Source: CAZQVA01 sp964596685 (GTDB taxonomy: Bacteria > Chlamydiota > Chlamydiia > Chlamydiales > VFKH01). From it: 64,000 nt of DNA. The translations under genes and the position numbers were made by a program. The notes under the pieces are model-generated. The model was not told the origin of the DNA. It worked only from the letters and a program-made list of their open reading frames with translations, and ran no database searches. Of the stretch, positions 45,839 to 54,976 are shown piece after piece. Location: positions 1 to 64,000 of the forward strand of contig CAZQVA010000003.1 of assembly GCA_964596685.1 (NCBI GenBank), in the 5' to 3' direction. Every line of letters starts with the position of its first letter. The stretch's first letter is position 1.

Positions 45839-47167
45839 TTAAATCAATTTTTTAAGAGCCCATTTCCAAAAAGGCATGCAGTGGATAACAAGATCATCCG
45901 TCGTGATTTCTTCTTCATAGTCTTCTGTGATAATTGATCCTTCTTTGAGACCAAATTCGGCACAGGCTGCATACAGTGCCGTTAGTTCACGTTCCCGTGT
46001 GTGTGGATCATGCATTTCACAACACGCTTGAAAAAGCAGGAGATCTCCAACCGGAGTGGTCACTATAAAATCGATTTCTTTTTTTTGAAAAGCTGTTTTA
46101 TAGTAGCAGATGTTACTAAAAGACCTTCTTAAGTGTAAAAAAACTGCATTTTCTAATCTAGAGGCTCTTTCAAAGTTGTTTTTGACTGAATAGGCCGTAA
46201 TCACACCGGTATCAATCGCATAAACTTTCTTAGGATTCACCTGTCTCACTCTTTCTGAAAGGCTAAAAAATGGCACGGAAAGTATGGCATATGCATCCTC
46301 AAAGTATCCTAAATACTCAAATAAGCTGTTTTTTCCAATCGCTAATCCTTGCGATTTAAGCATATGATATATTTTAGTCACACTCAAGGGAGCGGCAAGT
46401 TGTCGTAAAATTTGAATTAAAAATTTCTGAACAATAGCGGCATGACCAATCGAATACCTCTTTACAATATCTCGCAAAATCACAGCATCCATATACCCCT
46501 GAATCACCATGGCATGTACTTCTTTTGACTCCGACACCGTCTCAGGAAACCCTCCATAAAGAAGATACTCTCTTGCTAAAGCTCTGACTTGAGCCATCAT
46601 TTTTGGGCTCATTTCCTTCGAAACATTGATTCCTTTCGCTCCAAGAAATTCAGCAAAACTATAAGGAAATACTTCTTGTGGCCAAGCGCGCCCCCCAAGC
46701 ACAGTGCCCAGCTCTTTACTCAACATCTCAGCAGAGGAGCCAGTCACGAAAAGTTGCATATTTTCTGTATCAATTAGACGCCGAATAAACCGTTCCCAAC
46801 CAGCCACTATATGAATTTCATCGAAACAAAATAATAGATCTTTACTATTGATGTATTGCGGATACATCTCAAAATACACATCTAAGATAGATTGGAAATC
46901 ATTCAGCTCAAATCCAGCCAAGCGATCATCCTCGAAATTGATATACAGAGTTTTTTCTTTAACGAGCCCTTGCTGTTCTCTTAAACGGATATAATGGTAA
47001 GCCACCCAAGTTTTCCCAGAGCGACGCATTCCCATCAACACCCATACTTTTCTCATGTGAGAAGAATGTTTAGGTGGATAAATTGCACGTGGAAATGGTT
47101 TTGGAAGGTCTCTTTCGCGAAACTCTATCAGGATTGCGCGGATTGCGTCTTTTAGATTGTCTTTCAT
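45839..47167 (-). CDS. AAA ATPase with DUF4143 domain (1)
   Basis: 442 residues. The N-terminal ATPase has a Walker A GMRRSGKTW (residues 45-53, after VWVL) and a Walker B LLFCFDEIH near 128, followed by FVTGSSAEML. The C-terminal half fits the DUF4143 part, with KKVYAIDTGV, a conserved ENAVFLHLRR and the nuclease-like KKEIDFIV. This family is a common accessory gene in bacteria and archaea; its role is unclear. It shares the family with the gene at 51629-52786 but is only remotely similar. Confidence 0.85.
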   Translation of the reverse strand: MKDNLKDAIRAILIEFRERDLPKPFPRAIYPPKHSSHMRKVWVLMGMRRSGKTWVAYHYIRLREQQGLVKEKTLYINFEDDRLAGFELNDFQSILDVYFEMYPQYINSKDLLFCFDEIHIVAGWERFIRRLIDTENMQLFVTGSSAEMLSKELGTVLGGRAWPQEVFPYSFAEFLGAKGINVSKEMSPKMMAQVRALAREYLLYGGFPETVSESKEVHAMVIQGYMDAVILRDIVKRYSIGHAAIVQKFLIQILRQLAAPLSVTKIYHMLKSQGLAIGKNSLFEYLGYFEDAYAILSVPFFSLSERVRQVNPKKVYAIDTGVITAYSVKNNFERASRLENAVFLHLRRSFSNICYYKTAFQKKEIDFIVTTPVGDLLLFQACCEMHDPHTRERELTALYAACAEFGLKEGSIITEDYEEEITTDDLVIHCMPFWKWALKKLI

Positions 47168-47228
47168 ATAAAGCTAATTATCAATCATATTGTCTTTTTT
47201 GAAAAGACAATTATCGACAATGTTATTT

Positions 47229-47257
47229 ATACACACATTTCAGGTGGGATGGGTATA
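47229..47257. repeat. TATACCCAT palindromic repeat remnant
   Basis: Right arm TTCAGGTGGGATGGGTATA (47239-47257), with a decayed left arm TATAC...CA. It lies 61 bases before the ATPase start and 3 bases after the SulP stop. Confidence 0.7.
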
Positions 47258-47260
47258 TAA

Positions 47261-48919
47261 TTAAGTCATCACGCGCACGGCTGAAAGCGCGTGCTCCAAA
47301 TCAGCAAAAACACACTCTTCGCCTAAAAGGATGAGTAACTCACTATTTTCTAAATCTTTTTTAGCAGAAGGGTGGATGTCACACAAAAAGAGCTTCCATC
47401 CGCGGTCATGACATTGTTCAATGAGTTGTCCCAGGGTCTCGATCCCTGTGCTGTCAATCATCGGAACAGACGCTAAACTCAAGATAACCACACGTGTTGC
47501 TGGATCAGCTTGAGAAAAAAACTCATTAAACAGATCGCTCGCTCCAAAGAAGAGAGGCCCCTGAACCTCCATCCATTCGACATGAGGAGGTAATTTTGCA
47601 ACGCGTTCATGAACATGCGGAGGGTGTATTTCTCGATGAAGCACCTGCCTTAATACGCGAAGTTTTGTCGTTTGCGCCATTTTTTTCATAAATAATAAGG
47701 CAGCCAGCAATACACCCACTTGAACTGCGACGCTTACATCGAGAAGTACCGTCAAGAAAAAGGTGGACAACAGGAGGGCGCCATCGGCAAAAGAACTCTT
47801 TAACAGTGACCAAAAGCGGGGTACATCTGCCATATGCCAGGCAGTGACAATCAACACTGCGGCAAGAATCGTGAGAGGAATTTGCGAGGCGGCAACAGAG
47901 AAACATAAAAGTGCGATGAGAATGACAACCGCGTGCACAATGCCTGACATAGCACTTTTGGCACCTAGGCGCACGTTGGTTGCCGTACGTGCAATTGAAC
48001 CGGTGACAGGGATCCCTCCAAATAGAATCGATCCAATATTTCCTATCCCTTGTGCTACAAGTTCACAATTAGAGCGGTGGCGATCCCCCGCCATGCCATC
48101 GGCAACAGATGCCGATAACAGTGATTCAATGCCCGCTAAAATGGCCACGCTAATCGCATCAGGTAAAAGTTCGCGTAAACGAGCCAATGTGAAAACAGGA
48201 AAACTAGGAACGGGAAGATGATCTGGCAATAGACCAAAACGGCTCTCAATTGTTGCAACAGGCAGCGAAAAAACCCAGACAACGAACGCACCCAATAATA
48301 CAGCAACGACAGCAGCTGGTATTTTAGGCCACTTATATTTTAAAAAGGCCATAAATAAGACAGCAAGGGTGCCTACCGTACACGTCACCCAGTTAAGAGT
48401 GGGAAATGCTTCGAAATACAAACTCCATTTCTCCAAGAAATCTACCGTTTGATAGGGAAGTTGTAGTTCAAAAAAATCCTTTAGCTGCGAAGAGAAGAGC
48501 GTGACACCAATCCCCGTTGTTAATCCTGCCAGCACGGGATAGGGAATGAATTTTAAAAAGGAACCGACCCGACAAGCCCCCATCAAGATGAGAAAAAAGC
48601 CAGCCATTAGCGTTGCAACGGCCAGACCATCATACCCTTGTCTTTGAACGATATCAAAAACCAGCACCACAAAGACCCCCGTAGGGCCTGCGATCTGAAA
48701 GCGGCTACCTCCCAAAAGAGCAACAAGAAATCCTGCAATAATTGATGTGAAAACCCCACGGGCTGGATCTACTCCAGAACCAATGGCGATCGCAATGCCG
48801 AGTGGCAAGGAGATAATTCCAACGGTTAACCCTGCCATTAAATCAGCAAAAAAAGCGTCTTTAGTATATCCACGCCGGATTGTTTCAAAGAAACTAGGAC
48901 AATATTCGTTAGACTTCAT
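47261..48919 (-). CDS. SulP-family anion transporter with STAS domain
   Basis: 552 residues from the ATG at 48919; the ORF has an upstream frame, but 48919 gives the family start before FFADLMAGLTVGIISLPLGIAIAIGSG. Around 12 membrane segments span about 20-420 with the SulP signature region (FLVALLGGSRFQIAGPTGVFVVL). A STAS domain covers residues 440-550, with VVILSLASVPMIDSTGIETL, where the Ser/Thr switch lies. Substrates in this family are sulfate, bicarbonate or other anions. The substrate of this copy cannot be told. Confidence 0.9.
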   Translation of the reverse strand: MKSNEYCPSFFETIRRGYTKDAFFADLMAGLTVGIISLPLGIAIAIGSGVDPARGVFTSIIAGFLVALLGGSRFQIAGPTGVFVVLVFDIVQRQGYDGLAVATLMAGFFLILMGACRVGSFLKFIPYPVLAGLTTGIGVTLFSSQLKDFFELQLPYQTVDFLEKWSLYFEAFPTLNWVTCTVGTLAVLFMAFLKYKWPKIPAAVVAVLLGAFVVWVFSLPVATIESRFGLLPDHLPVPSFPVFTLARLRELLPDAISVAILAGIESLLSASVADGMAGDRHRSNCELVAQGIGNIGSILFGGIPVTGSIARTATNVRLGAKSAMSGIVHAVVILIALLCFSVAASQIPLTILAAVLIVTAWHMADVPRFWSLLKSSFADGALLLSTFFLTVLLDVSVAVQVGVLLAALLFMKKMAQTTKLRVLRQVLHREIHPPHVHERVAKLPPHVEWMEVQGPLFFGASDLFNEFFSQADPATRVVILSLASVPMIDSTGIETLGQLIEQCHDRGWKLFLCDIHPSAKKDLENSELLILLGEECVFADLEHALSAVRVMT

Positions 48920-49077
48920 ATGGTCACGTATTATACATAGAATGACAGAAAGAGACTCAGTAAAATCTCTCACTGGAAAATGCCTATTGCTCCTAATCTA
49001 TATTTTAAATATATTTGGACAAATGAGCCTTGTGCAAAAGGCACAAATATGAACTCACCTATCCAGGAAGCAAGAGC

Positions 49078-51570
49078 ATGTTACTTAAAAAGTGCAATAC
49101 AGATACGAGCGTTTGCTCAACTGATGAGGAAGTCATCGCTTTTCAACAAACGATTAGTCACCACCTTCACTATTCTTTGGCGAAGGATAAGTATACAGCT
49201 ACAAAACGCGACTTTTATCTAGCGCTTGCCTATGCCGTAAAAGAACAGATGATCAAGCGCTGGGTTGAAACGCAACGCGCATACTATGATCAAGATGTCA
49301 AACGCGTCTATTACCTCTCTTTAGAATTCTTAATGGGGCAAACTTTAAAAAGTGGACTCGTCAATCTGCGTCTGGATAAATTAGCTGAAAAGGCTCTCAA
49401 AGACATGGGCCTCAGCCTTGATGAACTTGCAGCTATTGAATGGGACGCAGGTCTTGGTAATGGAGGCCTTGGTCGCCTTGCAGCGTGCTATCTCGATTCG
49501 ATGGCCACTTTAGGCATTGCTGCGTATGGATATGGGATTCGCTACGAATATGGAATGTTCTACCAACGCATTGAACATGGCTACCAAGTTGAAACGCCTG
49601 ACAACTGGTTGCGTTATGGCAACCCTTGGGAGATCGGTCGTCCAGAATACATCTACCCTGTTCATTTTGGCGGTCATGTCAATCAATATACGGATGCCAA
49701 TGGCGTATTGAAAACGGAGTGGCAAGACACTGAAGAAGTGGTTGCCATGGCATATGACACCCCTGTGCTCGGTTTTGATCAATGTTCTGTCAACACACTG
49801 AGATTATGGTCAGCAAAATCTTCGCGTGGTTTTGATTTAAGTTACTTTAACCACGGCGACTATATTCGCGCCGTTGAAGACAGCAATCGCACAGAAAATA
49901 TCTCGCGCGTGCTCTACCCCAACGACAGTATTTTAGCAGGGCGCGACCTGCGCCTTCGCCAAGAGTATTTCCTTGTCTCTGCAACCTTGCAAGATATTAT
50001 GCGTCGCTACTCGAAGCATCATAAGGATTTTAAACAATTTAGCGACAAGACAGCGATTCAGCTCAATGACACCCACCCCGCTTTGGCGATCCCTGAGCTG
50101 ATGCGTCTTTTAGTCGACATCCACGGTCTTGCTTGGGATGAAGCATGGAAAATCACACAGAATACTTTTGGGTATACCAATCATACTATTCTTCCAGAAG
50201 CTCTTGAAAAATGGTCCCTTCCTCTATTCGAGCGTCTATTACCGCGCCACCTACAGATCATCTATGAGATCAACCGCCGTTTAATGGAAGAGGTACAAAA
50301 AAAGTATCCTGAAGACGTAGGCAAATTAGGAAGACTATCTCTTATTGAAGAAGGACCCGTCAAACGCGTAAGGATGGCAAATTTAGCTATTCATGGCAGC
50401 CATAGCATCAACGGCGTATCCGCACTCCACTCTGACTTACTTAAACGTGTGCTCTTTAAAGACTTTTATGAGCTCACCCCCGACAAATTCCGCAACGTGA
50501 CCAATGGAATCACCCCGCGTCGTTGGTTACAAGTAGCCAACCCCGGACTCTCACAACTTATCAGCGATCATATCGGCGATGGTTGGATGCATGATCTCAA
50601 CGAGTTAAAGAAATTACTTCCTTTTCGCGATGATGCAAAATTCCGCTCTGCCTGGGCGGCTGTCAAACGCGCCAACAAACAACGCTTAGCTGAAGATATT
50701 GCCTTAACTCACGATGTTAAAGTCAATCTCGACTCTATGTTCGATTGCCAAGTCAAGCGCCTGCATGAGTACAAGCGCCAGTTGCTCAATGCGCTGAACA
50801 TTGTTGTGATGTACAATCGCCTGAAAAAGGCGCCTGGATCCGACTTCACGCCACGTACAGTGATTTTAGCGGGTAAAGCAGCTCCTGGCTATTTTATTGC
50901 AAAGCTCATCATCAAATTAATCAGCAATATTGCAGCGGTTGTCAATAGTGACAAAGACATTCAAGACCGTCTAAAAGTGGTCTTTATGGCAAACTACCGC
51001 GTCTCTCTCGCAGAGCTCATTATTCCTGCTAGCGATCTTTCTCAACAGATCTCTACAGCGGGATATGAGGCATCAGGGACTGGTAATATGAAGTTTGGCT
51101 TGAATGGCGCACTCACTATTGGAACACTTGATGGTGCGACTATTGAGATGGCGGAACAAGTTGGCAAAGAGCACTTTTTCCTCTTTGGTCTTACAGCTGA
51201 TGAAGTGATCAATTTGAAACACACAGGGTATAACCCCTATCAATACTACTCTGCTAACCCTGAACTCAAGCGTGCAATCGATATGATTCGCGATGGAGAT
51301 TTCTCGCCTGAACAGCCCGATCTCTTCCACCCAATTATCGATACACTCTTTACAGGAGGCGACCCCTTCCTCGTGCTCGCCGACTTTACAGCCTATCAGA
51401 AGAGTCAGGAAGAGGTGGGCCGCGCTTATATAGACCAAGAGCGCTGGATACGCTCCTCCATCACCAACGTCGCGAACATGGGCTTCTTTTCGAGTGATCG
51501 ATCGATCGAGGAATATGCCGCATTTTGGGGCGTCAAGTCTACAGAGATCCCCTACACCGACCTCATTTAA
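49078..51570 (+). CDS. glgP: Glycogen phosphorylase
   Basis: 830 residues from the ATG at 49078; AGGAAG lies 8 bases upstream, while the ORF start at 49030 has none. It degrades glycogen to glucose 1-phosphate with PLP. Typical blocks are YYLSLEFLMGQTL, the AALGNGGLGRLAACYLDS type motif (here DAGLGNGGLGRLAACYLD), and the PLP Lys in EASGTGNMKFGLNGALTIGT near residue 675 of the product. Chlamydiae hold glycogen in the inclusion and use it after release. Confidence 0.96.
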   Translation: MLLKKCNTDTSVCSTDEEVIAFQQTISHHLHYSLAKDKYTATKRDFYLALAYAVKEQMIKRWVETQRAYYDQDVKRVYYLSLEFLMGQTLKSGLVNLRLDKLAEKALKDMGLSLDELAAIEWDAGLGNGGLGRLAACYLDSMATLGIAAYGYGIRYEYGMFYQRIEHGYQVETPDNWLRYGNPWEIGRPEYIYPVHFGGHVNQYTDANGVLKTEWQDTEEVVAMAYDTPVLGFDQCSVNTLRLWSAKSSRGFDLSYFNHGDYIRAVEDSNRTENISRVLYPNDSILAGRDLRLRQEYFLVSATLQDIMRRYSKHHKDFKQFSDKTAIQLNDTHPALAIPELMRLLVDIHGLAWDEAWKITQNTFGYTNHTILPEALEKWSLPLFERLLPRHLQIIYEINRRLMEEVQKKYPEDVGKLGRLSLIEEGPVKRVRMANLAIHGSHSINGVSALHSDLLKRVLFKDFYELTPDKFRNVTNGITPRRWLQVANPGLSQLISDHIGDGWMHDLNELKKLLPFRDDAKFRSAWAAVKRANKQRLAEDIALTHDVKVNLDSMFDCQVKRLHEYKRQLLNALNIVVMYNRLKKAPGSDFTPRTVILAGKAAPGYFIAKLIIKLISNIAAVVNSDKDIQDRLKVVFMANYRVSLAELIIPASDLSQQISTAGYEASGTGNMKFGLNGALTIGTLDGATIEMAEQVGKEHFFLFGLTADEVINLKHTGYNPYQYYSANPELKRAIDMIRDGDFSPEQPDLFHPIIDTLFTGGDPFLVLADFTAYQKSQEEVGRAYIDQERWIRSSITNVANMGFFSSDRSIEEYAAFWGVKSTEIPYTDLI

Positions 51571-51574
51571 AGCA

Positions 51575-51606
51575 AACGGAGGAAGTCCCGTAAAACTTCC
51601 TCCGTT
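51575..51606 (+). terminator. Terminator of glgP
   Basis: 12-bp perfect stem AACGGAGGAAGT (51575-51586) and ACTTCCTCCGTT (51595-51606), then ATTTAT, five bases after the glgP stop. Confidence 0.8.
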
Positions 51607-51628
51607 ATTTATCCCAATAGACATAATG

Positions 51629-52786
51629 TCAACGTACTAAGGAACCAAATTCTCTTGCAAGATGTTGTAGGCTCACCACTTGAATATCCTCACGGAGGTA
51701 AAAGACATCATCCAGAGGAGTCACTATGTACAGTTTTTTGAGCTGAAGGGATGTGATTGCCTGTATCATGGATTTCGTGATTCTTGGATGTTCAGAACAT
51801 TTAAATTCAAAACCTATTCTTCCATTATTGTGATAAGGAAGAAAGAGGTCGATTTCAGCCTCTTGATGCGTTGCCCAGAAGTAAGCCTCGGTCGGTGGAA
51901 CCTGAAATAGCTTTAAAATCTGTTCCAAAGCAAATCCTTCCCAGGAAGCTCCCATCGACTTGCTCAACATAAGCTCTTCAAGTCCTTTAATTTGAGTGAG
52001 TTGGTGAAAGATTCCACTATCTCGAATATACATTTTAGGAGATTTGACTTGGCGTTTACTAATATTCTCATGCCAAGGTCCCAGCATTCTAATCATAAAA
52101 GTACCTTCAAGAAAATGGAGGTAGTTTTTTGTCGTAGGCAGTGAGAGATCTAGAAATCGACTAATCTCAGCATAATTCAAAATGTTTCCATGATATTGCG
52201 CAAGAAAGGCCCACAATTTTGTAATACGTTGAGGTGGAAGTTGAATTCCAAGAGCTGCAAGGTCATATTGAAAATAGGTCTGCGTATAAACTTGCAACCA
52301 TCGAAAGCTTGCCTGATCAGAAGAAGCCAGATAGGATCTGGGAAATCCTCCTCGAAGCCACAATTTTTTCCACTCTTCTATTTCTGTAACATCGAATGGA
52401 GTAACTTCTGTATAAGCAATACGCCCAGCAAGAGACTCTGAGCTTTGCTTTAGCAGGAGAGGAGAAGCACTGCCAAGAAGCAATAATTTCACGGGCCGTT
52501 TATCTACAAGCACTCTAAGATAGGGAAATAAATTTGGCTTTCTTTGGATTTCATCCATAACAATAAGTCCATCGAGAGCCTCGAGGGTCAATTTAGGATT
52601 GTCAAGCCGGATCAGATCTATGGGATCTTCCAGATCAAAGTAATGTACCGGGACATCAACAGTATTTATGAATTGATGGGCAAGGGTAGTTTTTCCGCAT
52701 TGACGAGGCCCTAATAAGGCACATATAGGCACAATCTCAAAGTCGCTTTGAAGCAACTTTAGATAGTGTTGTCTCTTTTTTAACAT
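51629..52786 (-). CDS. AAA ATPase with DUF4143 domain (2)
   Basis: 385 residues. Walker A GPRQCGKTTL (residues 27-36), Walker B GLIVMDEIQ near 82, followed by LLLGSASPLLL. C-terminal: NLKSPKMYIRDSGIFH, EGFALEQIL and AEIDLFLPY-like segments of DUF4143. This family is often found as a scattered accessory gene and may have arrived by transfer. It is convergent to glgP and shares the family with the gene at 45839-47167. No toxin or nuclease gene sits next to it. Confidence 0.85.
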   Translation of the reverse strand: MLKKRQHYLKLLQSDFEIVPICALLGPRQCGKTTLAHQFINTVDVPVHYFDLEDPIDLIRLDNPKLTLEALDGLIVMDEIQRKPNLFPYLRVLVDKRPVKLLLLGSASPLLLKQSSESLAGRIAYTEVTPFDVTEIEEWKKLWLRGGFPRSYLASSDQASFRWLQVYTQTYFQYDLAALGIQLPPQRITKLWAFLAQYHGNILNYAEISRFLDLSLPTTKNYLHFLEGTFMIRMLGPWHENISKRQVKSPKMYIRDSGIFHQLTQIKGLEELMLSKSMGASWEGFALEQILKLFQVPPTEAYFWATHQEAEIDLFLPYHNNGRIGFEFKCSEHPRITKSMIQAITSLQLKKLYIVTPLDDVFYLREDIQVVSLQHLAREFGSLVR

Positions 52787-52850
52787 CTGCTTTTTTCCGT
52801 AAAAAACCTGGCATTAGCTATCCGTTATCCTAATGGGTTTTCCTCTTTTA

Positions 52851-52892
52851 TTCCATGAAAATCACTAAGCAGACTGTATGATTTTCATGGAA
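52851..52892. terminator. 14-bp inverted repeat between the microprotein and the ATPase gene
   Basis: TTCCATGAAAATCA (52851-52864) pairs perfectly with TGATTTTCATGGAA (52879-52892). It follows the microprotein gene on the minus strand and could be its terminator, or an operator in front of the ATPase gene. No T-run follows on the minus strand. Confidence 0.5.
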
Positions 52893-52919
52893 ACGACCCA
52901 TCGAACTCGCGTTAAGTAG

Positions 52920-53072
52920 CTAGAGCTCAAAGAGTGTAACTCCTCCCCCCCCCTCTCCAGTTGTTGTTGGGAGAGCACCACCCTTTTTGCCTTTCAAGTC
53001 AGCGACTTTGATTTTTTCTTTTGTCGGTTTTTTTGTTGCAGATCCCGCAACCTGTGATTTTGATGATGCCAT
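52920..53072 (-). CDS. 50-residue microprotein with G9 tract
   Basis: Starts MASSKSQVAGSATKKPTKEK, with GGAGG six bases before the ATG, a near-perfect ribosome binding site. The first 30 residues are basic and the next include LKGKKGG and ALPTTTGE, then GGGG, encoded by nine G in a row (52945-52953 as C9), and a short end VTLFEL. A basic leader ending in GG before a Thr/Gly-rich tail recalls precursor peptides of some natural products, but no maturation gene is nearby. A slipped G tract would change only the last residues. Function unknown. Confidence 0.6.
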   Translation of the reverse strand: MASSKSQVAGSATKKPTKEKIKVADLKGKKGGALPTTTGEGGGGVTLFEL

Positions 53073-53131
53073 GATGCACCTCCTTTCTTTATGAAGGATA
53101 ATGCGAGCTGGATAACTTGTAAAATAAAATA

Positions 53132-53512
53132 TTAAACGCGGAGGCCGGCCGATGTGTGGATCGAAAGGCGGTTGATGTGGTGTGTGGAGTCGCTTAACTT
53201 ATGGATCTTATGCTGCCATTGCTGGATCCACTCTTGCATCGCAAGCAACTCCTGATGGACCATTTCAGCACTTAATTCAAAGGAAAATACGCGGCTTATC
53301 CATAGGCGCTCATGATCAACAAAAAAGGTCATTGTCAAGGGATAAGCTCCCACAATGATATCTTGTAAAATTTGTCGTCGCAAATAATGGGGGATATCAC
53401 CACAGCACCATTGCAGAAAAAGAGCATGCTCTTCTATTTGAACAACGTGCATATGGTCTTGCACAAAGGTCTTAATCATAGCGACCCATGTAGGCAGAGA
53501 TGTTTCTGACAT
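53132..53512 (-). CDS. Small cytoplasmic protein, unknown
   Basis: 126 residues, acidic to neutral, with several Trp and His residues and no signal peptide. It begins MSETSLPTWVAMIKTFVQDHMH and has an alternating beta/alpha look in the middle (LRRQILQDIIVGAYPLTMTFFVDHERLWISRVFSFEL), then a helix. The size and fold impression would allow a type III secretion chaperone, but no signature proves it. It is divergent from hemL and precedes the microprotein on the same strand by 59 bases. Confidence 0.55.
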   Translation of the reverse strand: MSETSLPTWVAMIKTFVQDHMHVVQIEEHALFLQWCCGDIPHYLRRQILQDIIVGAYPLTMTFFVDHERLWISRVFSFELSAEMVHQELLAMQEWIQQWQHKIHKLSDSTHHINRLSIHTSAGLRV

Positions 53513-53576
53513 TTGCTACTTGACAATCCTCTCTTTCCTGTCAATAATAACCGTTCACAAGAATTTAAAAAAACAG

Positions 53577-54860
53577 ATGTCTTCTTTCTCCTCTTCCAAT
53601 GCCTCTACCACACATGCCATGCGCCAGCTGTTTCCAGGAGGAGTTAATTCCCCTGCACGCGCTTTTCGCTCTATCGACAGTGAACCTATTGCCATTCAAA
53701 AAGCGAGCGGATGTTATCTTTATGATAACGATGACAGAGAACTAATCGACTATTGCTGCGCATGGGGCACACTCATTGCAGGACATGCCCCCAAGGCTGT
53801 TGTAGATGCAATCCGCGAGGGAGTTGACGCCGGTGTCATTTATGGACTTGTCTGCCCCTTAGAAGCGAGTCTTGCAAAGATGATCCAGTGCCATTTTCCT
53901 CATATGGAACAGATGCGCTTTGTCAACTCAGGCACAGAAGCTACGATGAGCGCTGTCCGCCTAGCAAGAGGTGCCACAGGGCGCCATAAAATCATTCTAT
54001 TTGCTGGCGGCTACCATGGACATGCTGATGCATTTTTAGTGCAAGGAGGCTCAAGCCTCTTTGAGCAATCCTCATTCTCACTGGGAGTTACACCAGGAGC
54101 TATTCAAGATACTCTTATTCTTCCTTACAATGATATTTCCGCTCTGCAAGACTGCTTTAAGAAACATGGCGATACGATTGCTGCGATTTTAATGGAGCCG
54201 ATCGCCGCTAATATGGGGGTTGTTCCTGCTACACAAGCGTTTATCGAGGCAGCACGTCAATATACGAGTGATTATGGAGCTCTTTTAATCTTTGATGAAG
54301 TAGTTACAGGTTTTCGAATTGCTTATGGGGGTGCTGCTGAATATTTTGGTGTGACTCCTGATCTCACTTGTCTTGCAAAAATTTTGGGTGGAGGACTCCC
54401 CATCGGTGCTTTTGGAGGATCTAAAGCTCTTATGGAGCATTTAAGCCCAACTGGGAAGGTATTTCAAGCGGGCACTTTTTCTGGCAACCCATTGAGCATG
54501 CGTGCTGGATGCGCAATTCTCTCTTTACTCAAACAAGAAATTTACCAAGAGCTGGAATGTGCTGGTGCATTTTTACAAGACACCCTAGAAGAAGCTCTCG
54601 TCAAAAAAGGTCTCGCTGGGTGCGTTCAGCGCGTTGGATCCGCACTTACTGTCTTTTTTGGTCCCTCCGCGATCTATAATTATCAAGAAGTTCTACAAAT
54701 TGACCGTACAGTTTTTACGCAATTTTTTAAAGGACTCCTCGCAAAAGGGATTCTCATCCCCCCCTCACCATTTGAAGCATGGTTTATCAGCACAGCACAC
54801 TCCAAAGCAGTTTTAGAAAAAACAGCAGAGAGCATTTCCCAGGTCATACAGCAGTTATAG
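53577..54860 (+). CDS. hemL: Glutamate-1-semialdehyde 2,1-aminomutase
   Basis: 427 residues from the ATG at 53577; the ORF opens with a TTG at 53520, which would give an extra hydrophobic 19 residues not found in HemL. It makes 5-aminolevulinate for haem. Family motifs are FPGGVNSPARAF near the start, NSGTEATMSAVRLARG, FDEVVTGFR, and the PLP-bearing Lys in LTCLAKILGGGLPIGAFGG. Intact and full length. Confidence 0.95.
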   Translation: MSSFSSSNASTTHAMRQLFPGGVNSPARAFRSIDSEPIAIQKASGCYLYDNDDRELIDYCCAWGTLIAGHAPKAVVDAIREGVDAGVIYGLVCPLEASLAKMIQCHFPHMEQMRFVNSGTEATMSAVRLARGATGRHKIILFAGGYHGHADAFLVQGGSSLFEQSSFSLGVTPGAIQDTLILPYNDISALQDCFKKHGDTIAAILMEPIAANMGVVPATQAFIEAARQYTSDYGALLIFDEVVTGFRIAYGGAAEYFGVTPDLTCLAKILGGGLPIGAFGGSKALMEHLSPTGKVFQAGTFSGNPLSMRAGCAILSLLKQEIYQELECAGAFLQDTLEEALVKKGLAGCVQRVGSALTVFFGPSAIYNYQEVLQIDRTVFTQFFKGLLAKGILIPPSPFEAWFISTAHSKAVLEKTAESISQVIQQL

Positions 54861-54865
54861 AGCGA

Positions 54866-54880
54866 GAGCCTTTTGCAAAA
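54866..54880. repeat. GAGCCTTTTGCAAAA terminal motif, isolated copy
   Basis: Half of the terminal repeat of the 159-bp element at 22807, located 6 bases after the hemL stop. It may be a solo end left by an excised or decayed element. Confidence 0.6.
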
Positions 54881-54976
54881 TTTTAATTTTTGAATTGAAA
54901 TATGTAACAGAAAAAGCCACTCTCTGTATGATGATCTTTCACGAAGAGAATTGGACGAAAAGGGCACCTGAAGTCT

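Noticed and set aside
47763..48221. 152-residue frame opposite the SulP gene
   Set aside because: Antisense shadow of a membrane-protein gene.
52920..53512. A natural-product (RiPP) cluster around the microprotein
   Set aside because: No modification enzyme, protease or exporter is next to it; only the peptide layout hints at it.
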